The translations under genes were made by a program, and so were the position numbers. The notes under the pieces are model-generated. The model had not been told where the DNA came from. It searched no databases and saw only the letters and a program-made list of their open reading frames with translations. This document shows positions 22,095 to 31,380 of a stretch of 41,579 nucleotides of DNA, piece after piece (the stretch's first letter is position 1; every line of letters begins with the position of its first letter). Source of the DNA: Candidatus Pacearchaeota archaeon (GTDB lineage Archaea > Nanoarchaeota > Nanoarchaeia > Pacearchaeales > GW2011-AR1); NCBI GenBank assembly GCA_023228245.1, contig JALOBN010000018.1:1-41579 (forward strand), read 5' to 3'.

Positions 22095-22681
22095 TGGCCG
22101 AGCAGTTCATACAGATAGAACTCAAGCCGCCGGGGGCGGAGTTCATCGTGCCGCAGAAGGTACGCGAAGTCGGGATGGATATTTTCGGGGATACGACGCG
22201 GGGCGGAGTGGTGATTCTGCGTAACGCGGTATTCAGTTTCACGCCACAATGTTTCGGACACCTTCGCAATTCAATAGGGGCGGAAACGATTGTCTCGGCA
22301 GATCAGATACTCGGACACATAAAGACTTCGATTCCCTATGCCCTCCCTGTCGAATTGGGCAGCAAACCGCACTGGCCGCCACTCGCGCCATTGATACTCT
22401 GGGTTAAGCGCAAACTCGGCGGGGCGGGGAGTTCCATGCGAACTGAGGCGAAGATTTCCGCCGCGTCTTTGCGCTCCGGTGGATTCAAGGGTGTCCGTGC
22501 TAAGGATATGATGGAAGGGATGATTGAGGGAACGGCTCGGCGGATTCAATTTGCAATCGCACGGCGTGGGACCCGCGCTCATCTTATGTTCCAAAAAGGC
22601 TTTGACGAGCGCGGCCCGACGGTTGTAGCCATGTTCGAGCGTGCTATTGAGAAATTCGTAGAGCAGGTTTCAAAACTCTAA
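22094..22681 (+). CDS. HK97 gp10-like head-closure / tail completion protein, 195 aa
   Basis: Residues 57-100 hold the family core: FGHLRNSIGAETIVSADQIL, then YALPVELGSKPHWPPLAPLI and LWVKRKL. The S-I...YA-x-PVE-x-G-x-PH-x-P pattern is typical of HK97 gp10-like proteins. C-terminal residues (AHLMFQKGFDERGPTVVAMF and on) form the expected final helices. It joins the filled head to the tail. Gene order supports the call. Confidence 0.8.
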   Translation: MAEQFIQIELKPPGAEFIVPQKVREVGMDIFGDTTRGGVVILRNAVFSFTPQCFGHLRNSIGAETIVSADQILGHIKTSIPYALPVELGSKPHWPPLAPLILWVKRKLGGAGSSMRTEAKISAASLRSGGFKGVRAKDMMEGMIEGTARRIQFAIARRGTRAHLMFQKGFDERGPTVVAMFERAIEKFVEQVSKL

Positions 22682-23139
22682 TGCCTTCCAACTACCTACA
22701 GATTGCACAGGAGATCGGGCGGTATCTATCGCTCGTCGAAGGCGCGGGGCGAGTGCATCTGTTTAAGCGTCCAATAAGGGAATTGGCGCGGCTTAAGGAG
22801 TTAATGTTTGATTCAACTCAGGATCGGATATGCGGATGGATAATTTCACGAGAAGCTCCGATCAAAGAAGATGAATTGACCAATGAAGATAATCTCCGCA
22901 TTTCTACATTTGTCATGCGTGGATATTATTCTTTTTTAGACGAGAAGGAAACTGAATTAGCATTCCAACAACTTATTGATGATGTGTTTGATGCTTTCCG
23001 TCCATCGGATGATTTGAATGGAACATGCGAAAAGACATACCCAGTGCAGGCAAGAGAGATTTCTCACATTGAAATTGGTACTGTCGTCTGCCATTACTGC
23101 GAACTCACGCTCGATGTGCAGGAGTTGATTCACAATTGA
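22681..23139 (+). CDS. Tail terminator-type protein, 152 aa
   Basis: Begins MPSNYLQIAQEIGRYLSLVE. The segment EKETELAFQQLIDDVFDAFR, the loss of hydrophobicity after PSDDLNGT, and the strand pair EIGTVVCHYCELTLDVQE match the alpha-beta order of tail terminator (gpU-like) proteins. It is AT-richer than neighbours. It lies one gene before the tail block, as expected. Confidence 0.65.
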   Translation: MPSNYLQIAQEIGRYLSLVEGAGRVHLFKRPIRELARLKELMFDSTQDRICGWIISREAPIKEDELTNEDNLRISTFVMRGYYSFLDEKETELAFQQLIDDVFDAFRPSDDLNGTCEKTYPVQAREISHIEIGTVVCHYCELTLDVQELIHN

Positions 23140-25673
23140 AGAAACTATCCTTATTGATTCTCTTGTCCGCTCTCATGACTACGGTTGCCTTTTCGCAATG
23201 GGCAAATCGCTGGGATTCGATCTGGAAATCATGGAGTTCAGATTGGGTAGCTTCTTCAACCGTCGCGCCCGATTCCGGCCTCTGCTGTCACGATGATACC
23301 AGCGAAATGATGACCTATGTAGCCTGTCAGGCCATCGGCGGGAACTGGTTTGCCGACAAATTCACAGCCGACACTTGCTATTTCATAGTGACGTCCGAAA
23401 TCACATCCGACTTCGGCCATGTGCTGTTCGATTCCACGCGCATTCTCCTCCTAATCAGCACCGGCTTGGATTCCGTGCGCGTGGACTCCATTCCCGATGT
23501 CTCCGTGTTCTCTACAGATTTTTCCGGCCCCGCTCGCATTGCTCCCGGTGAAACATTGCGAGTGCAGATCACCTTCGATCCCAATTCCTACGAATACTAT
23601 TTCCCGACGCTCCAAATCTTCAGCAATAGCTTGAGTTCCCCGGACTCGGTACTACTGACGGGATACGGATCGGATGAAGATTTCGGCTACATCGTGGTCT
23701 CGGCATCTTCGATTGACGCCAGTGATTATCAAGTTGCGGCCGATTTCTCCGCGCTCGGCGCGAATACCTTCACCGCTTACCTGCACCACAACGGAGTTCC
23801 CGTTTATTATTGGGTTCCCAATCACGAGGATTCGACCGGCTGGATCGAGATGGATACGGTATTGTCTGCCGCTGCCTGCACTGTCCGGGTCGTCGGTTAT
23901 GCCCCCATCAGTACCCACAACGGCGATAGTGCAATGCTACTTGGGGAAGGTTTCGATGTAGAGGATGATTTATACCCGAAAGTGGCCGACTTTGATGATT
24001 GGCCTATGATAACAACCGACACTTTGGTTCTCATTCCTAATGACTCCGCAGAGGCGTGGTACGCCAAAGGATTTCGGGAGATTGGGAATATACTCTATGA
24101 CACGCTTGATCCTGATACTATGCGTCGCTACAAGACGGCGGTATCTGGCTGGTGGGGGGCAACCTACGACCCCTGCTCGGTCTATGTGGTGATCTACACT
24201 TCCTACGATGCGAAAACGTGGGTCAGGGAGGGTCGTCTTAACGATACATTGAGGTCAGAAGACCCGTGGCTGTTCTACGGCGAGGGCGATACACTGTTCT
24301 GCTTGTTTGAGGATAAGGCCATTCAGGGTTCTTACGGACGAGATTTAACATCGTTCGTTTGGTCAACTGACTTTGGTACCACGTGGGGATGGGGGGGCAT
24401 CGCTGTAGATACCATGTCCTCCGTTATCAACTGGGCTGATGATACGGGCAGCCCTGTGGGTGTCTATAACGCAACTGATAACCCACCGTACCATGTTTTC
24501 TGGGAACCGCAGGGGGATACGGCTTGGTTTGGGGAAGAATACGATGCGGCGGGATCGGATTACGGGATGATCGCTCTGTCCGGCGGGGCAGACCTTTATC
24601 ATCTGTCCGTTATCTCGCATCCCGGACAAACCAATCCGCCCGTTCCTATCGTTTGGAAGGGTGAGGGCGGACAGTGTTCCGACTCCATGAATGTGTGTGA
24701 CGGTCTGGTTTATCAGAACGGAACCTACTATCTCAATGCACACACGGGATGGCAAGGCGAACTTGGAAGCAACGCGCAGCGTATGACAATTTATGTCTCA
24801 TCAAACCTTCTGGACTGGACAGTAGATGGTGTGCGCTCTTGCCTCTATTCTCAAAGCGATGACATGGCCGATGTGCAATTCTTTCTTCGTGATGGATATT
24901 GGCAGGGGGCATTTTATAACACTAACTATGGTTATGCAACGAGCGGAAAAGGGCGCGGATCAGTATTGGGATTGACTCCGCGCCGCGACGATAGTGCGAC
25001 CTTCTACTACAACAACAAATGGACAGTTACGAAGCTCCAAACTCCCGGAGCCTTAGTGCCCAATGGATACATACAAGTGACTGGCGGAGTGGCACATATC
25101 GTTCCGAGCGTAGATGTTGGTCATCAATTAAGTATTGGCTTGCGCTCTATTGACAGCAGCTTCGCAGGCCCGATGATCTTTGGCGGTCGCATGGCATTAA
25201 CCAACACCTACCAGTGGGATAAGACCTACGGCGAGCAAGTCTATGCGACAATGGCTATCGGTGCGGGGGCGGTTACTCAACGGCCCAGCACCGGATACTC
25301 ACGGCAACTCCTGAAGAGTGGCTACGGTGTGATCTGGCAGAATACAATGGAGCTTGACACTGTTTTGGCTGACGGTTCATTTGGAAACATTCAGAATAAC
25401 TCAGCACTTCCAGATTCTGCTACTCGTTGTTCTATGCAGGACGTCGAAGTCTGGATCACGGAGGATTCCGTGCGCTGGAAGCACGGGGGCACCTTCTACT
25501 GTGGGAAGCCGACCTCATACTTTAGAGACAATGCAAAGCGCGTGTTATTTGCCATTGGGTCAAGCTGGGATGTAAGTGGTAGGCGTGGAGGAGTTGCCCA
25601 CGTGGACTATTTATATGTTCGCAAGTATTTGGCTGGAGCACAACCTACAGCGACGCTAACGGTGAATCCATAA
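23136..25673 (+). CDS. Exported large sialidase/GH43-like propeller protein, 845 aa
   Basis: TTG 23136 overlaps the previous stop (TTGA), with AGGAG upstream. Begins MKKLSLLILLSALMTTVAFS followed by Q: a clear Sec signal peptide. Residues about 105-178 form an ASPM-SPD2-Hydin-type (choice-of-anchor D) beta domain (FSGPARIAPGETLRVQITFD ... LLTGYGSD). Residues about 270-640 look like a beta-propeller, with EDPWLFYGEGDTLFCLFED and an Asp-box (STDFGTTW near 410-417), as in sialidases and GH43 proteins. The C-terminal part (ITEDSVRWKHGGTFYCG ... HVDYLYVRKY) is a lectin-like jelly roll. It has at least ten Cys. It should be exported. Possibly a host-like glycan-degrading or binding protein acquired by the phage; catalytic residues not assigned. 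Confidence 0.7.
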   Translation: MKKLSLLILLSALMTTVAFSQWANRWDSIWKSWSSDWVASSTVAPDSGLCCHDDTSEMMTYVACQAIGGNWFADKFTADTCYFIVTSEITSDFGHVLFDSTRILLLISTGLDSVRVDSIPDVSVFSTDFSGPARIAPGETLRVQITFDPNSYEYYFPTLQIFSNSLSSPDSVLLTGYGSDEDFGYIVVSASSIDASDYQVAADFSALGANTFTAYLHHNGVPVYYWVPNHEDSTGWIEMDTVLSAAACTVRVVGYAPISTHNGDSAMLLGEGFDVEDDLYPKVADFDDWPMITTDTLVLIPNDSAEAWYAKGFREIGNILYDTLDPDTMRRYKTAVSGWWGATYDPCSVYVVIYTSYDAKTWVREGRLNDTLRSEDPWLFYGEGDTLFCLFEDKAIQGSYGRDLTSFVWSTDFGTTWGWGGIAVDTMSSVINWADDTGSPVGVYNATDNPPYHVFWEPQGDTAWFGEEYDAAGSDYGMIALSGGADLYHLSVISHPGQTNPPVPIVWKGEGGQCSDSMNVCDGLVYQNGTYYLNAHTGWQGELGSNAQRMTIYVSSNLLDWTVDGVRSCLYSQSDDMADVQFFLRDGYWQGAFYNTNYGYATSGKGRGSVLGLTPRRDDSATFYYNNKWTVTKLQTPGALVPNGYIQVTGGVAHIVPSVDVGHQLSIGLRSIDSSFAGPMIFGGRMALTNTYQWDKTYGEQVYATMAIGAGAVTQRPSTGYSRQLLKSGYGVIWQNTMELDTVLADGSFGNIQNNSALPDSATRCSMQDVEVWITEDSVRWKHGGTFYCGKPTSYFRDNAKRVLFAIGSSWDVSGRRGGVAHVDYLYVRKYLAGAQPTATLTVNP

Positions 25674-25698
25674 CAATTAAACCTCTGGAGATAGACTC

Positions 25699-26835
25699 AT
25701 GGGACTCGGTGCTGGTTATCCTCTGATTTGCGGCTCGGTCATTGAAGCTGCAAGCCCCGGATGGGGAACCGCTGCGACAATCACCAATCGCATTCCGGTC
25801 AACAAAGAAACGCTGACTGAAGCGATCAAGATGATTGAGGATATGTCGCTGCGCGGACTGGCCGGACAGGACGCTCTCGATCTTGGTGAAATCGGCGTGA
25901 CCGGAGAAATCGAGACTGATCTCCGCTATACGCTCAAGAGCGGCAACTATTTCTGCGGATCGGACTTGTGGCTCGCGGCTGCAATGGGCGGCTCGCCGCT
26001 TATCAATGCCAGCTATGTGAGCACTCTTTTGCACACAGAATCCCCGACTCGCCCGGTCACAATCGTATTTGACAAGAAGGTGAGTTATTGGGAGTTCGTT
26101 TCCTGCATGTTCAAGGGCTTCAAGATTTCCGGCAAGGTCAGCGAGGAGCTTAAGGTGAGCTTCCCGGTTGTCTGTCATCGGCTCTTGCGAACGGGCACGA
26201 CGAACGGCGCGACACAATTCACGAACCTCGCGGCGAATGGTGGTAAGCGAGTTCTGTTTCAAGATTTGACCTTCCGAATCGGCGACGCGGCCAACGCACT
26301 CGCGGCGGGGGATGCGCTCGGTATCAACGAGTTCACGCTGGATTTCAACTCGAATCTGTCCGATCCTGAATACTCCACGCCGGACTATGCCACGACGGTC
26401 GGCGCGGGAACGCATGGCGATAATGCTACTACACACGCGCAACGCCTCACGCTTCAACCGGCGCGCAACGGCAAACGCACAGTCATGCTGGACTTCACGC
26501 TTCCGCGTTATCAGAGCGATGCACTCTCAGCTTGGTGTGAAGCGGGCACGGAGCTTCAGGTGGACATCAAGAGCAGCATTGATTCCGCCGCTCGCACGTT
26601 CTCGATTCTCTGCCCTCGCGTGAAGCTGGAGAAGGTGGACGCTCCTGTGGACAGTCCGGCTATGTTCCCGGTCAAGGTCAAGGCGCGGCTACTCTACAAT
26701 GGCGGCACGTCCTCGGCTACGCTGCACAATGACTACATGACTAACTCGGTCACAACCACCAACAAGATTCCCGACGAGTTTCAAATCGAACTCCTGAACT
26801 CTACTGACGGTCGCACGGCTGTAATCTGGAGCTAA
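25699..26835 (+). CDS. Tail tube protein-like, first paralogue, 378 aa
   Basis: Begins MGLGAGYPLICGSVIEAASP. It shares an ordered set of blocks with the next gene: FRIG...LGINEFTLDF, PARNGKRTVMLDFTLPRYQS, PRVKLEKVDAPVDSPAMFPV and IELLNS. Such a long beta-rich tube-type protein before the chaperone and tape measure fits the major tail tube protein. It differs from lambda gpV by length (usual tubes 150-250 aa), so it may include a decorating domain. Ribosome site CTGGAG. Confidence 0.65.
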   Translation: MGLGAGYPLICGSVIEAASPGWGTAATITNRIPVNKETLTEAIKMIEDMSLRGLAGQDALDLGEIGVTGEIETDLRYTLKSGNYFCGSDLWLAAAMGGSPLINASYVSTLLHTESPTRPVTIVFDKKVSYWEFVSCMFKGFKISGKVSEELKVSFPVVCHRLLRTGTTNGATQFTNLAANGGKRVLFQDLTFRIGDAANALAAGDALGINEFTLDFNSNLSDPEYSTPDYATTVGAGTHGDNATTHAQRLTLQPARNGKRTVMLDFTLPRYQSDALSAWCEAGTELQVDIKSSIDSAARTFSILCPRVKLEKVDAPVDSPAMFPVKVKARLLYNGGTSSATLHNDYMTNSVTTTNKIPDEFQIELLNSTDGRTAVIWS

Positions 26836-26838
26836 TCC

Positions 26839-28311
26839 ATGTCAAGCGCAAGCATTCCTGCTGGCTATAAATCAAAGGCGGCCTTCCGACTCGTCGGCTA
26901 TGCGAATACCGACCTCGCCTATCCGGTTGCGCTCGGAACGCCGACACCGGATACGCTCGGCGCATTCGACTTGCTCTCGTTTCTGAAAGAGAACGTTGAA
27001 GCAAATCAAGGCTGGCAAGCCGATGAGACGCTGCTCGGTAATTCAGGATTTGCAGAGCATCACAACATCTCTCGCATCCCTTCCGGCTCGATTGAACTCT
27101 CTGGCCGGTATTGCGGCCTCAATCAATTACTCGCCGCCTGCATGGGATTCGAGAAAGTGCGCACAAGTGCGGCGTTGGAAGGGCCATATTTCAATGCACG
27201 CTATAACGGTGATGATGCTCTTGCTGGCACAGTAACGGCAACCGGAACAGATGCAAGCCACCTTGGAGATACAGGAGCAACTTTCCCGACTACGGTTGTT
27301 GGTGAATTTGTGCGTTTGGAAAAGCTCGGTACGAACGGAGATATTTATTCTCAAGTGCGGAGAATCACTGCTCGTCCGTCAACAACACAAATCACAATCT
27401 CTCCCGATTGGACGGACAACCCGGTTGCCACAACTCCATATTCGATTGCGAATTGCTTTAGTCATCAGTACGAGTTCTCCAAGAATATGCACCGCGAACT
27501 TGTGAGCGATTGTGGGATCACGCCATGGGCAACGGCGGCCCGCTTTGTTCGCTGGGGAACGCTGTGCATTGACAAGGGCGTGAGCGTTCACGAATGGCAA
27601 GGTGTTTATGTAGAATCTCTCGCGTTCAAGTTGAACAAAGAAGGGCTAACGATCACGGCTGAACTCAAGCCGTTCTGGATTGATCGGCGCACAACTGGCC
27701 GCAACTATGATGAGAAAGCGACGTGGGCTTTCCATGCCATGACTACGTATCCGGTCACAAGTCGGATACAGTTTGCGGATTGCGCTTTCCGACTCGGAGC
27801 ACAGACAACCGGCTCTCTTGATAATGATGACAATCTCGGCATCTCCGAGATGGAGTTTTCGATCAAAAACAATCTTGATGCTGATCTGCAAACACTGGCG
27901 AGCGGTCTATATCGAGAAGAACCTGCTCGCGGGAACAAGCGCGAAGTGTCCGGATCGTTCACGATCCCACGCTATCGGGCGGATACGCGCCTGAACAATT
28001 TCACGGCGGGCGATCTGCTCATGGCACAATTGCATTGTGGTGGCCCGGAAATCTATACTGGAGCATCACACACCGCCATGTCTCTTGATTGCTATTTCCG
28101 TGCATTGAAACTTGAGAAAGCTTCGGTGCCGACTGACGGGCCGGGAATGTTTGCGGAGAAATACAATTTCAAATGTCTGCAACCGCCGACGGATTCTTTC
28201 GGAGGCTCTTGCACTCCAACAACCGGTGCGGAAAATAGCGAACTCATCATCGAAACTTTGGACAGCTGCCCCTTCAACTATTTCATGGGGCAAGACGATT
28301 CTGCCTACTAA
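26839..28311 (+). CDS. Tail tube protein-like, second paralogue, 490 aa
   Basis: Begins MSSASIPAGYKSKAAFRLVG. It aligns with the preceding gene in order (FRLG...LGISEMEFSI; PARGNKREVSGSFTIPRYRA; ALKLEKASVPTDGPGMF; IETLDS), but has an extra N-terminal/middle part of about 110 residues, including ARPSTTQITISPDWTDNPVA. One of the two may be the tube and the other a minor or decorated tube protein. Similar duplicated tube genes occur in some siphoviruses. Confidence 0.65.
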   Translation: MSSASIPAGYKSKAAFRLVGYANTDLAYPVALGTPTPDTLGAFDLLSFLKENVEANQGWQADETLLGNSGFAEHHNISRIPSGSIELSGRYCGLNQLLAACMGFEKVRTSAALEGPYFNARYNGDDALAGTVTATGTDASHLGDTGATFPTTVVGEFVRLEKLGTNGDIYSQVRRITARPSTTQITISPDWTDNPVATTPYSIANCFSHQYEFSKNMHRELVSDCGITPWATAARFVRWGTLCIDKGVSVHEWQGVYVESLAFKLNKEGLTITAELKPFWIDRRTTGRNYDEKATWAFHAMTTYPVTSRIQFADCAFRLGAQTTGSLDNDDNLGISEMEFSIKNNLDADLQTLASGLYREEPARGNKREVSGSFTIPRYRADTRLNNFTAGDLLMAQLHCGGPEIYTGASHTAMSLDCYFRALKLEKASVPTDGPGMFAEKYNFKCLQPPTDSFGGSCTPTTGAENSELIIETLDSCPFNYFMGQDDSAY

Positions 28312-28335
28312 GGCACAAAACAGGGAGACGGTTCA

Positions 28336-28809
28336 ATGAAGGTCGCAAAAGGAGAAACGACACTCAGGTTTGAGGTTCCCGACGGAGAAGGCGCGGTCAT
28401 TCTCTACAAGAGATGTCCGCGTCCTTTGTATGAGGATTTGCGAAAGGCGCATATCGCAGATGAACGAACCGGCAGACCGGACATTGGGGAGATGACTCTG
28501 GATATTGCACCGCGTTGCGCGGTCGGCTGGGAGAATGTTACCGAGCTTGATACCGGCGAGCCGCTCCCGTTTTCGACAGAACATTTCCTGCTCTTGGATG
28601 ATGAGACGCGCCTGCTGATCGGATTCGCGGCTACGGAGCATATCCATAAGATCACAACCGAGCGCGTACGGGAAATGCTGAGGCTCGGTCAGAAGAAACT
28701 CATGGCCGAGTGGGGCACGGCAACCGGCGAGAAAACCGATCCGCCGAAAACTGAGGAGCCGGAACTCACCGTCCCTTTGCCCGACTCATCAGTCTCGCCG
28801 ACTACGTAG
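28336..28809 (+). CDS. Tail assembly chaperone, short form (G-like), 157 aa
   Basis: Begins MKVAKGETTLRFEVPDGEGA. A beta N terminus and a helical domain (ATEHIHKITTERVREMLRLG) are followed by a Pro/Glu-rich tail. It lies between tube and tape measure genes as all such chaperones do. A slippery heptamer at 28773-28779 allows about 133 residues of a second frame to be added. The unshifted product ends SVSPTT. Confidence 0.75.
   Translation: MKVAKGETTLRFEVPDGEGAVILYKRCPRPLYEDLRKAHIADERTGRPDIGEMTLDIAPRCAVGWENVTELDTGEPLPFSTEHFLLLDDETRLLIGFAATEHIHKITTERVREMLRLGQKKLMAEWGTATGEKTDPPKTEEPELTVPLPDSSVSPTT
28773..28779 (+). other. -1 ribosomal frameshift site
   Basis: CCCTTTG in the zero frame reads C-CCT-TTG, a canonical X-XXY-YYZ slippery heptamer. 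After slippage CCC-TTT-GCC is read. The -1 frame is open from 28755 (stop at 28752-28754) to 29180, so the site falls inside the only window where slippage can work, 30 bases before the zero-frame stop at 28807. Confidence 0.8.
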
Positions 28810-29180
28810 AGCTTCAGGAAATCAATGGCTGGGGCTGGTGTCAGAGATGTTGCGCTGGATACCTTCAGGACAAGCGCAAGCCGCCTTGTGAAGCGACTGG
28901 GCTATGTGTTCCCACAGGTGAACGCCCCATCCGGCTGGAGCCTTCCGACCGCCTCGCGTGGAATATCTACGTTGAGACGGTTGTATTGTCCGGCTTTGAC
29001 ATTCAGCAGCAGCCGACCTCAGACGGAACGGGGATGATGTTTATTCGCACACCGCGTCTCACGGCACTCGACCTTGTCCTCGGCGGAATCACACCGCACT
29101 TGACTGACGATGAAAGCTACGAACTTCTGCAACGCATTATGCTGATACAATCCAAAGTCCTTTCGGTTAGAAACCGATGA
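28779..29180 (+). CDS. Tail assembly chaperone, frameshifted extension (T-like), 133 aa
   Basis: This frame has no start codon near its head and continues the chaperone after -1 slippage, giving a fusion of about 281 aa. Protein-like sequence includes ARLISLADYVELQEINGWGW, a Cys-rich zinc-like cluster (CQRCCAGY ... PCEATGLCV), RPIRLEPSDRLAWNIYVETV and YELLQRIMLIQSKVLSVRNR. In lambda-like phages the G and GT forms coat the tape measure during tail assembly at a fixed ratio. Its stop overlaps the tape measure ATG. Confidence 0.8.
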   Translation, partial: ARLISLADYVELQEINGWGWCQRCCAGYLQDKRKPPCEATGLCVPTGERPIRLEPSDRLAWNIYVETVVLSGFDIQQQPTSDGTGMMFIRTPRLTALDLVLGGITPHLTDDESYELLQRIMLIQSKVLSVRNR

Positions 29181-31378
29181 GCGAAAAGACACTCGGCATA
29201 GCAATCAAGACTTCTTTCGACGGCAAGGGTTTCGACCAGACTCAGGAAGCCGCAAAGAAGACCGAGGATCAGACTAAGAAATCTGCTCAGGGGATGTCCT
29301 CTGAGTATTCTGCTGCGTTCAAACAAATCGGCGTGGCGGCGGCGGCGGGATTCGCGGCGGTCACGGCGGCGATTGGGTACGGCGTAAAGGAGGCGGCACA
29401 AGGCGAACAGGCCATGATGCGCCTGAAATTCTCCGCAACCGAGGCTGGAGCAAGCTGGGACGTTTTTGGAGGCAAGGCGCAAGCCTCTGCAGAGAAGCTA
29501 CAACGCCTGACCGGAATCGCCGACGATGAGCTACTGAACACGCTCTCGCGGATGATCTCGATTTCAGGAGACGCGGAAGGATCGCTTGCGAATCTTGGCC
29601 TTGCGGCGGACGTGGCGGCGTGGAAACAGATAGACTTCGGCTCGGCGGCGGACATCGTGGCGAAGGCGATGCAGGGGCAAATAGGAATGCTCGGGCGGAT
29701 TGCCCCGGAACTCGTGAATCATATTGCGGCTCTTGGCGATACGGTATCGGCGGCGGACAAGACGCGAATGATGATGGAATACCTTGCCAAGTCGCAAGGA
29801 GCCACCGAGGAAATGGCGAAAAGTGCTGCCGTGCAATATCAAGTTGCACGACGCGAACTGGAGAGCGCGGCGGAATCTATCGGGAATGTGTTTCTTCCGG
29901 CGGCGACCAGAATGCTCGGCGCGGTTAAAGATAATGCAAAAGCATTTGGCGAGTGGGCGGCGGCGAATCCTGAATTAGTAAAAACGCTTGGAATAACGCT
30001 CCTGTCCGTGACGGGTTTTACTGCCGCGGTGGTGGGTCTTGTTGTTGTTATACCGAAAGTCGTGACGGGGATTGCTGCGATTCGCGTTGCGATGCTCGCA
30101 CTCGCTAACGATCCGAGAATCCTTCTCATCACAGCCGCGTTCGCCGCTATCGGCGGAGGTGTTGCCTATATTTTGAAGGCGGCGAGTTCAACCGCGTCAC
30201 TTCATTCAGAACTCGTGAAACTCTCGGCGGAGCTGGGGATTTCCGTTGAAGAGCTTCAGCAAATGCGCAATCAGATTTCTGGCCTCGATGGATGGAACAA
30301 GAAATATGAGGCGACATGGCAAGCGCAGATTGCTACACTTCGTGCGGCTAAGGTTCCCCTCGCTGAAGCGGCTGCGGGTCTTGATACTGTTGGAATTAGC
30401 GCGGAGGCGTCGGCAAAGAAGGTTGAATTCGATGCAGCCGCATTTCTCAGACTCGCGACTGCCGGTTACAGCGTGGCAGATGCTCTCGCGATGGTTAAGG
30501 CTGGGACGGATAAATATGTTCTCCCGACATTTGACGTTGAGGGAACGAAACCGGAGATGCTCGGCCCGGAATATGATCCGATGAAGGTGGCGGCGGATAA
30601 CGCGGCGGCGGAAAAGGAACTCACGGAAAGATTGAAGGGTGAGTATGAAGATCGCCGCAACGCCTTCATGGACATGACCTCTTCGATTCAGGCGGCTTCC
30701 AGTCAGATGATCGGCACTATTTTCAATCAAGAGATGACCGGCTCACAACGCATCAAGATGCTCTGGCAGGGGCTTGCAACTTCCGTGCTCCAACAAATCG
30801 CTCGTATGCTCTGGGCACACATTGCATCGAAGGTGGCGGAAAAGACTACTACCATTGCGGCGGCGGCGGCGGGAACGGCGGCAACTGTGACGGCGGCGGC
30901 GGTAGAGACTCCGATTGCAGCCAGCATGGTCGGGAAGTGGCTTGCTGTGGCCTACGCGAAAGAATTAGCCTTCTATGGATGGACTGGCCCGGCGGCTCCG
31001 GGGCTTGCGGCTGGAACGATTGCAGCGGGTATTGGGGCTATGGCTGCCTCGTCTGCAACTGGATCGGGCTTGACGCTGGCAATGCAGGAGGGCGGTATCG
31101 TGCCCGGATTCGGTTCCGGGGATCGGGTGAGACTGCTCGCGGAGCCGGGCGAGGCGGTCATCCCGAAAAACGTTGTGCAGCGCAACTATAATCAAGTTAC
31201 AAATCTGATTGAGGGGCGAGGTGGCGGCAATACGTTCAATGTCACTGTGAACGCCGAGAAGCGACTCTCCTATGGCGATATGCTGGACATTGAACGGCTC
31301 ATGGAAGAGCGGTTGCCGCGCTTGCTGGAACGGCTCGCGGATCAGCGTTCGTTTCGACCGGGCTTTTCAATAGGCTAA
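29177..31378 (+). CDS. Tape measure protein, 733 aa
   Basis: Begins MSEKTLGIAIKTSFDGKGFD. Long Ala-rich helices, a hydrophobic membrane-like region around residues 272-335 (TLLSVTGFTAAVVGLVVVIP ... ITAAFAAIGGGVAYIL) and another near 553-635. The C-terminal signature EGGIVPGFGSGDRVRLLAEP and GEAVIPK is common to tape measure proteins. It sets tail length and may enter the host membrane. At about 1.5 angstrom per residue the tail would be roughly 110 nm. Confidence 0.9.
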   Translation: MSEKTLGIAIKTSFDGKGFDQTQEAAKKTEDQTKKSAQGMSSEYSAAFKQIGVAAAAGFAAVTAAIGYGVKEAAQGEQAMMRLKFSATEAGASWDVFGGKAQASAEKLQRLTGIADDELLNTLSRMISISGDAEGSLANLGLAADVAAWKQIDFGSAADIVAKAMQGQIGMLGRIAPELVNHIAALGDTVSAADKTRMMMEYLAKSQGATEEMAKSAAVQYQVARRELESAAESIGNVFLPAATRMLGAVKDNAKAFGEWAAANPELVKTLGITLLSVTGFTAAVVGLVVVIPKVVTGIAAIRVAMLALANDPRILLITAAFAAIGGGVAYILKAASSTASLHSELVKLSAELGISVEELQQMRNQISGLDGWNKKYEATWQAQIATLRAAKVPLAEAAAGLDTVGISAEASAKKVEFDAAAFLRLATAGYSVADALAMVKAGTDKYVLPTFDVEGTKPEMLGPEYDPMKVAADNAAAEKELTERLKGEYEDRRNAFMDMTSSIQAASSQMIGTIFNQEMTGSQRIKMLWQGLATSVLQQIARMLWAHIASKVAEKTTTIAAAAAGTAATVTAAAVETPIAASMVGKWLAVAYAKELAFYGWTGPAAPGLAAGTIAAGIGAMAASSATGSGLTLAMQEGGIVPGFGSGDRVRLLAEPGEAVIPKNVVQRNYNQVTNLIEGRGGGNTFNVTVNAEKRLSYGDMLDIERLMEERLPRLLERLADQRSFRPGFSIG

Positions 31379-31380
31379 CC

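Noticed and set aside
25645..26457. 270-aa minus-strand ORF
   Set aside because: Lies opposite the tail tube gene, no ribosome site or recognisable protein; a shadow of codon bias.
28825..29037. ORF MAGAGVRDVALDTF after the chaperone
   Set aside because: Zero-frame reading of the region is less protein-like than the -1 frame that continues to 29180; treated as a shadow.
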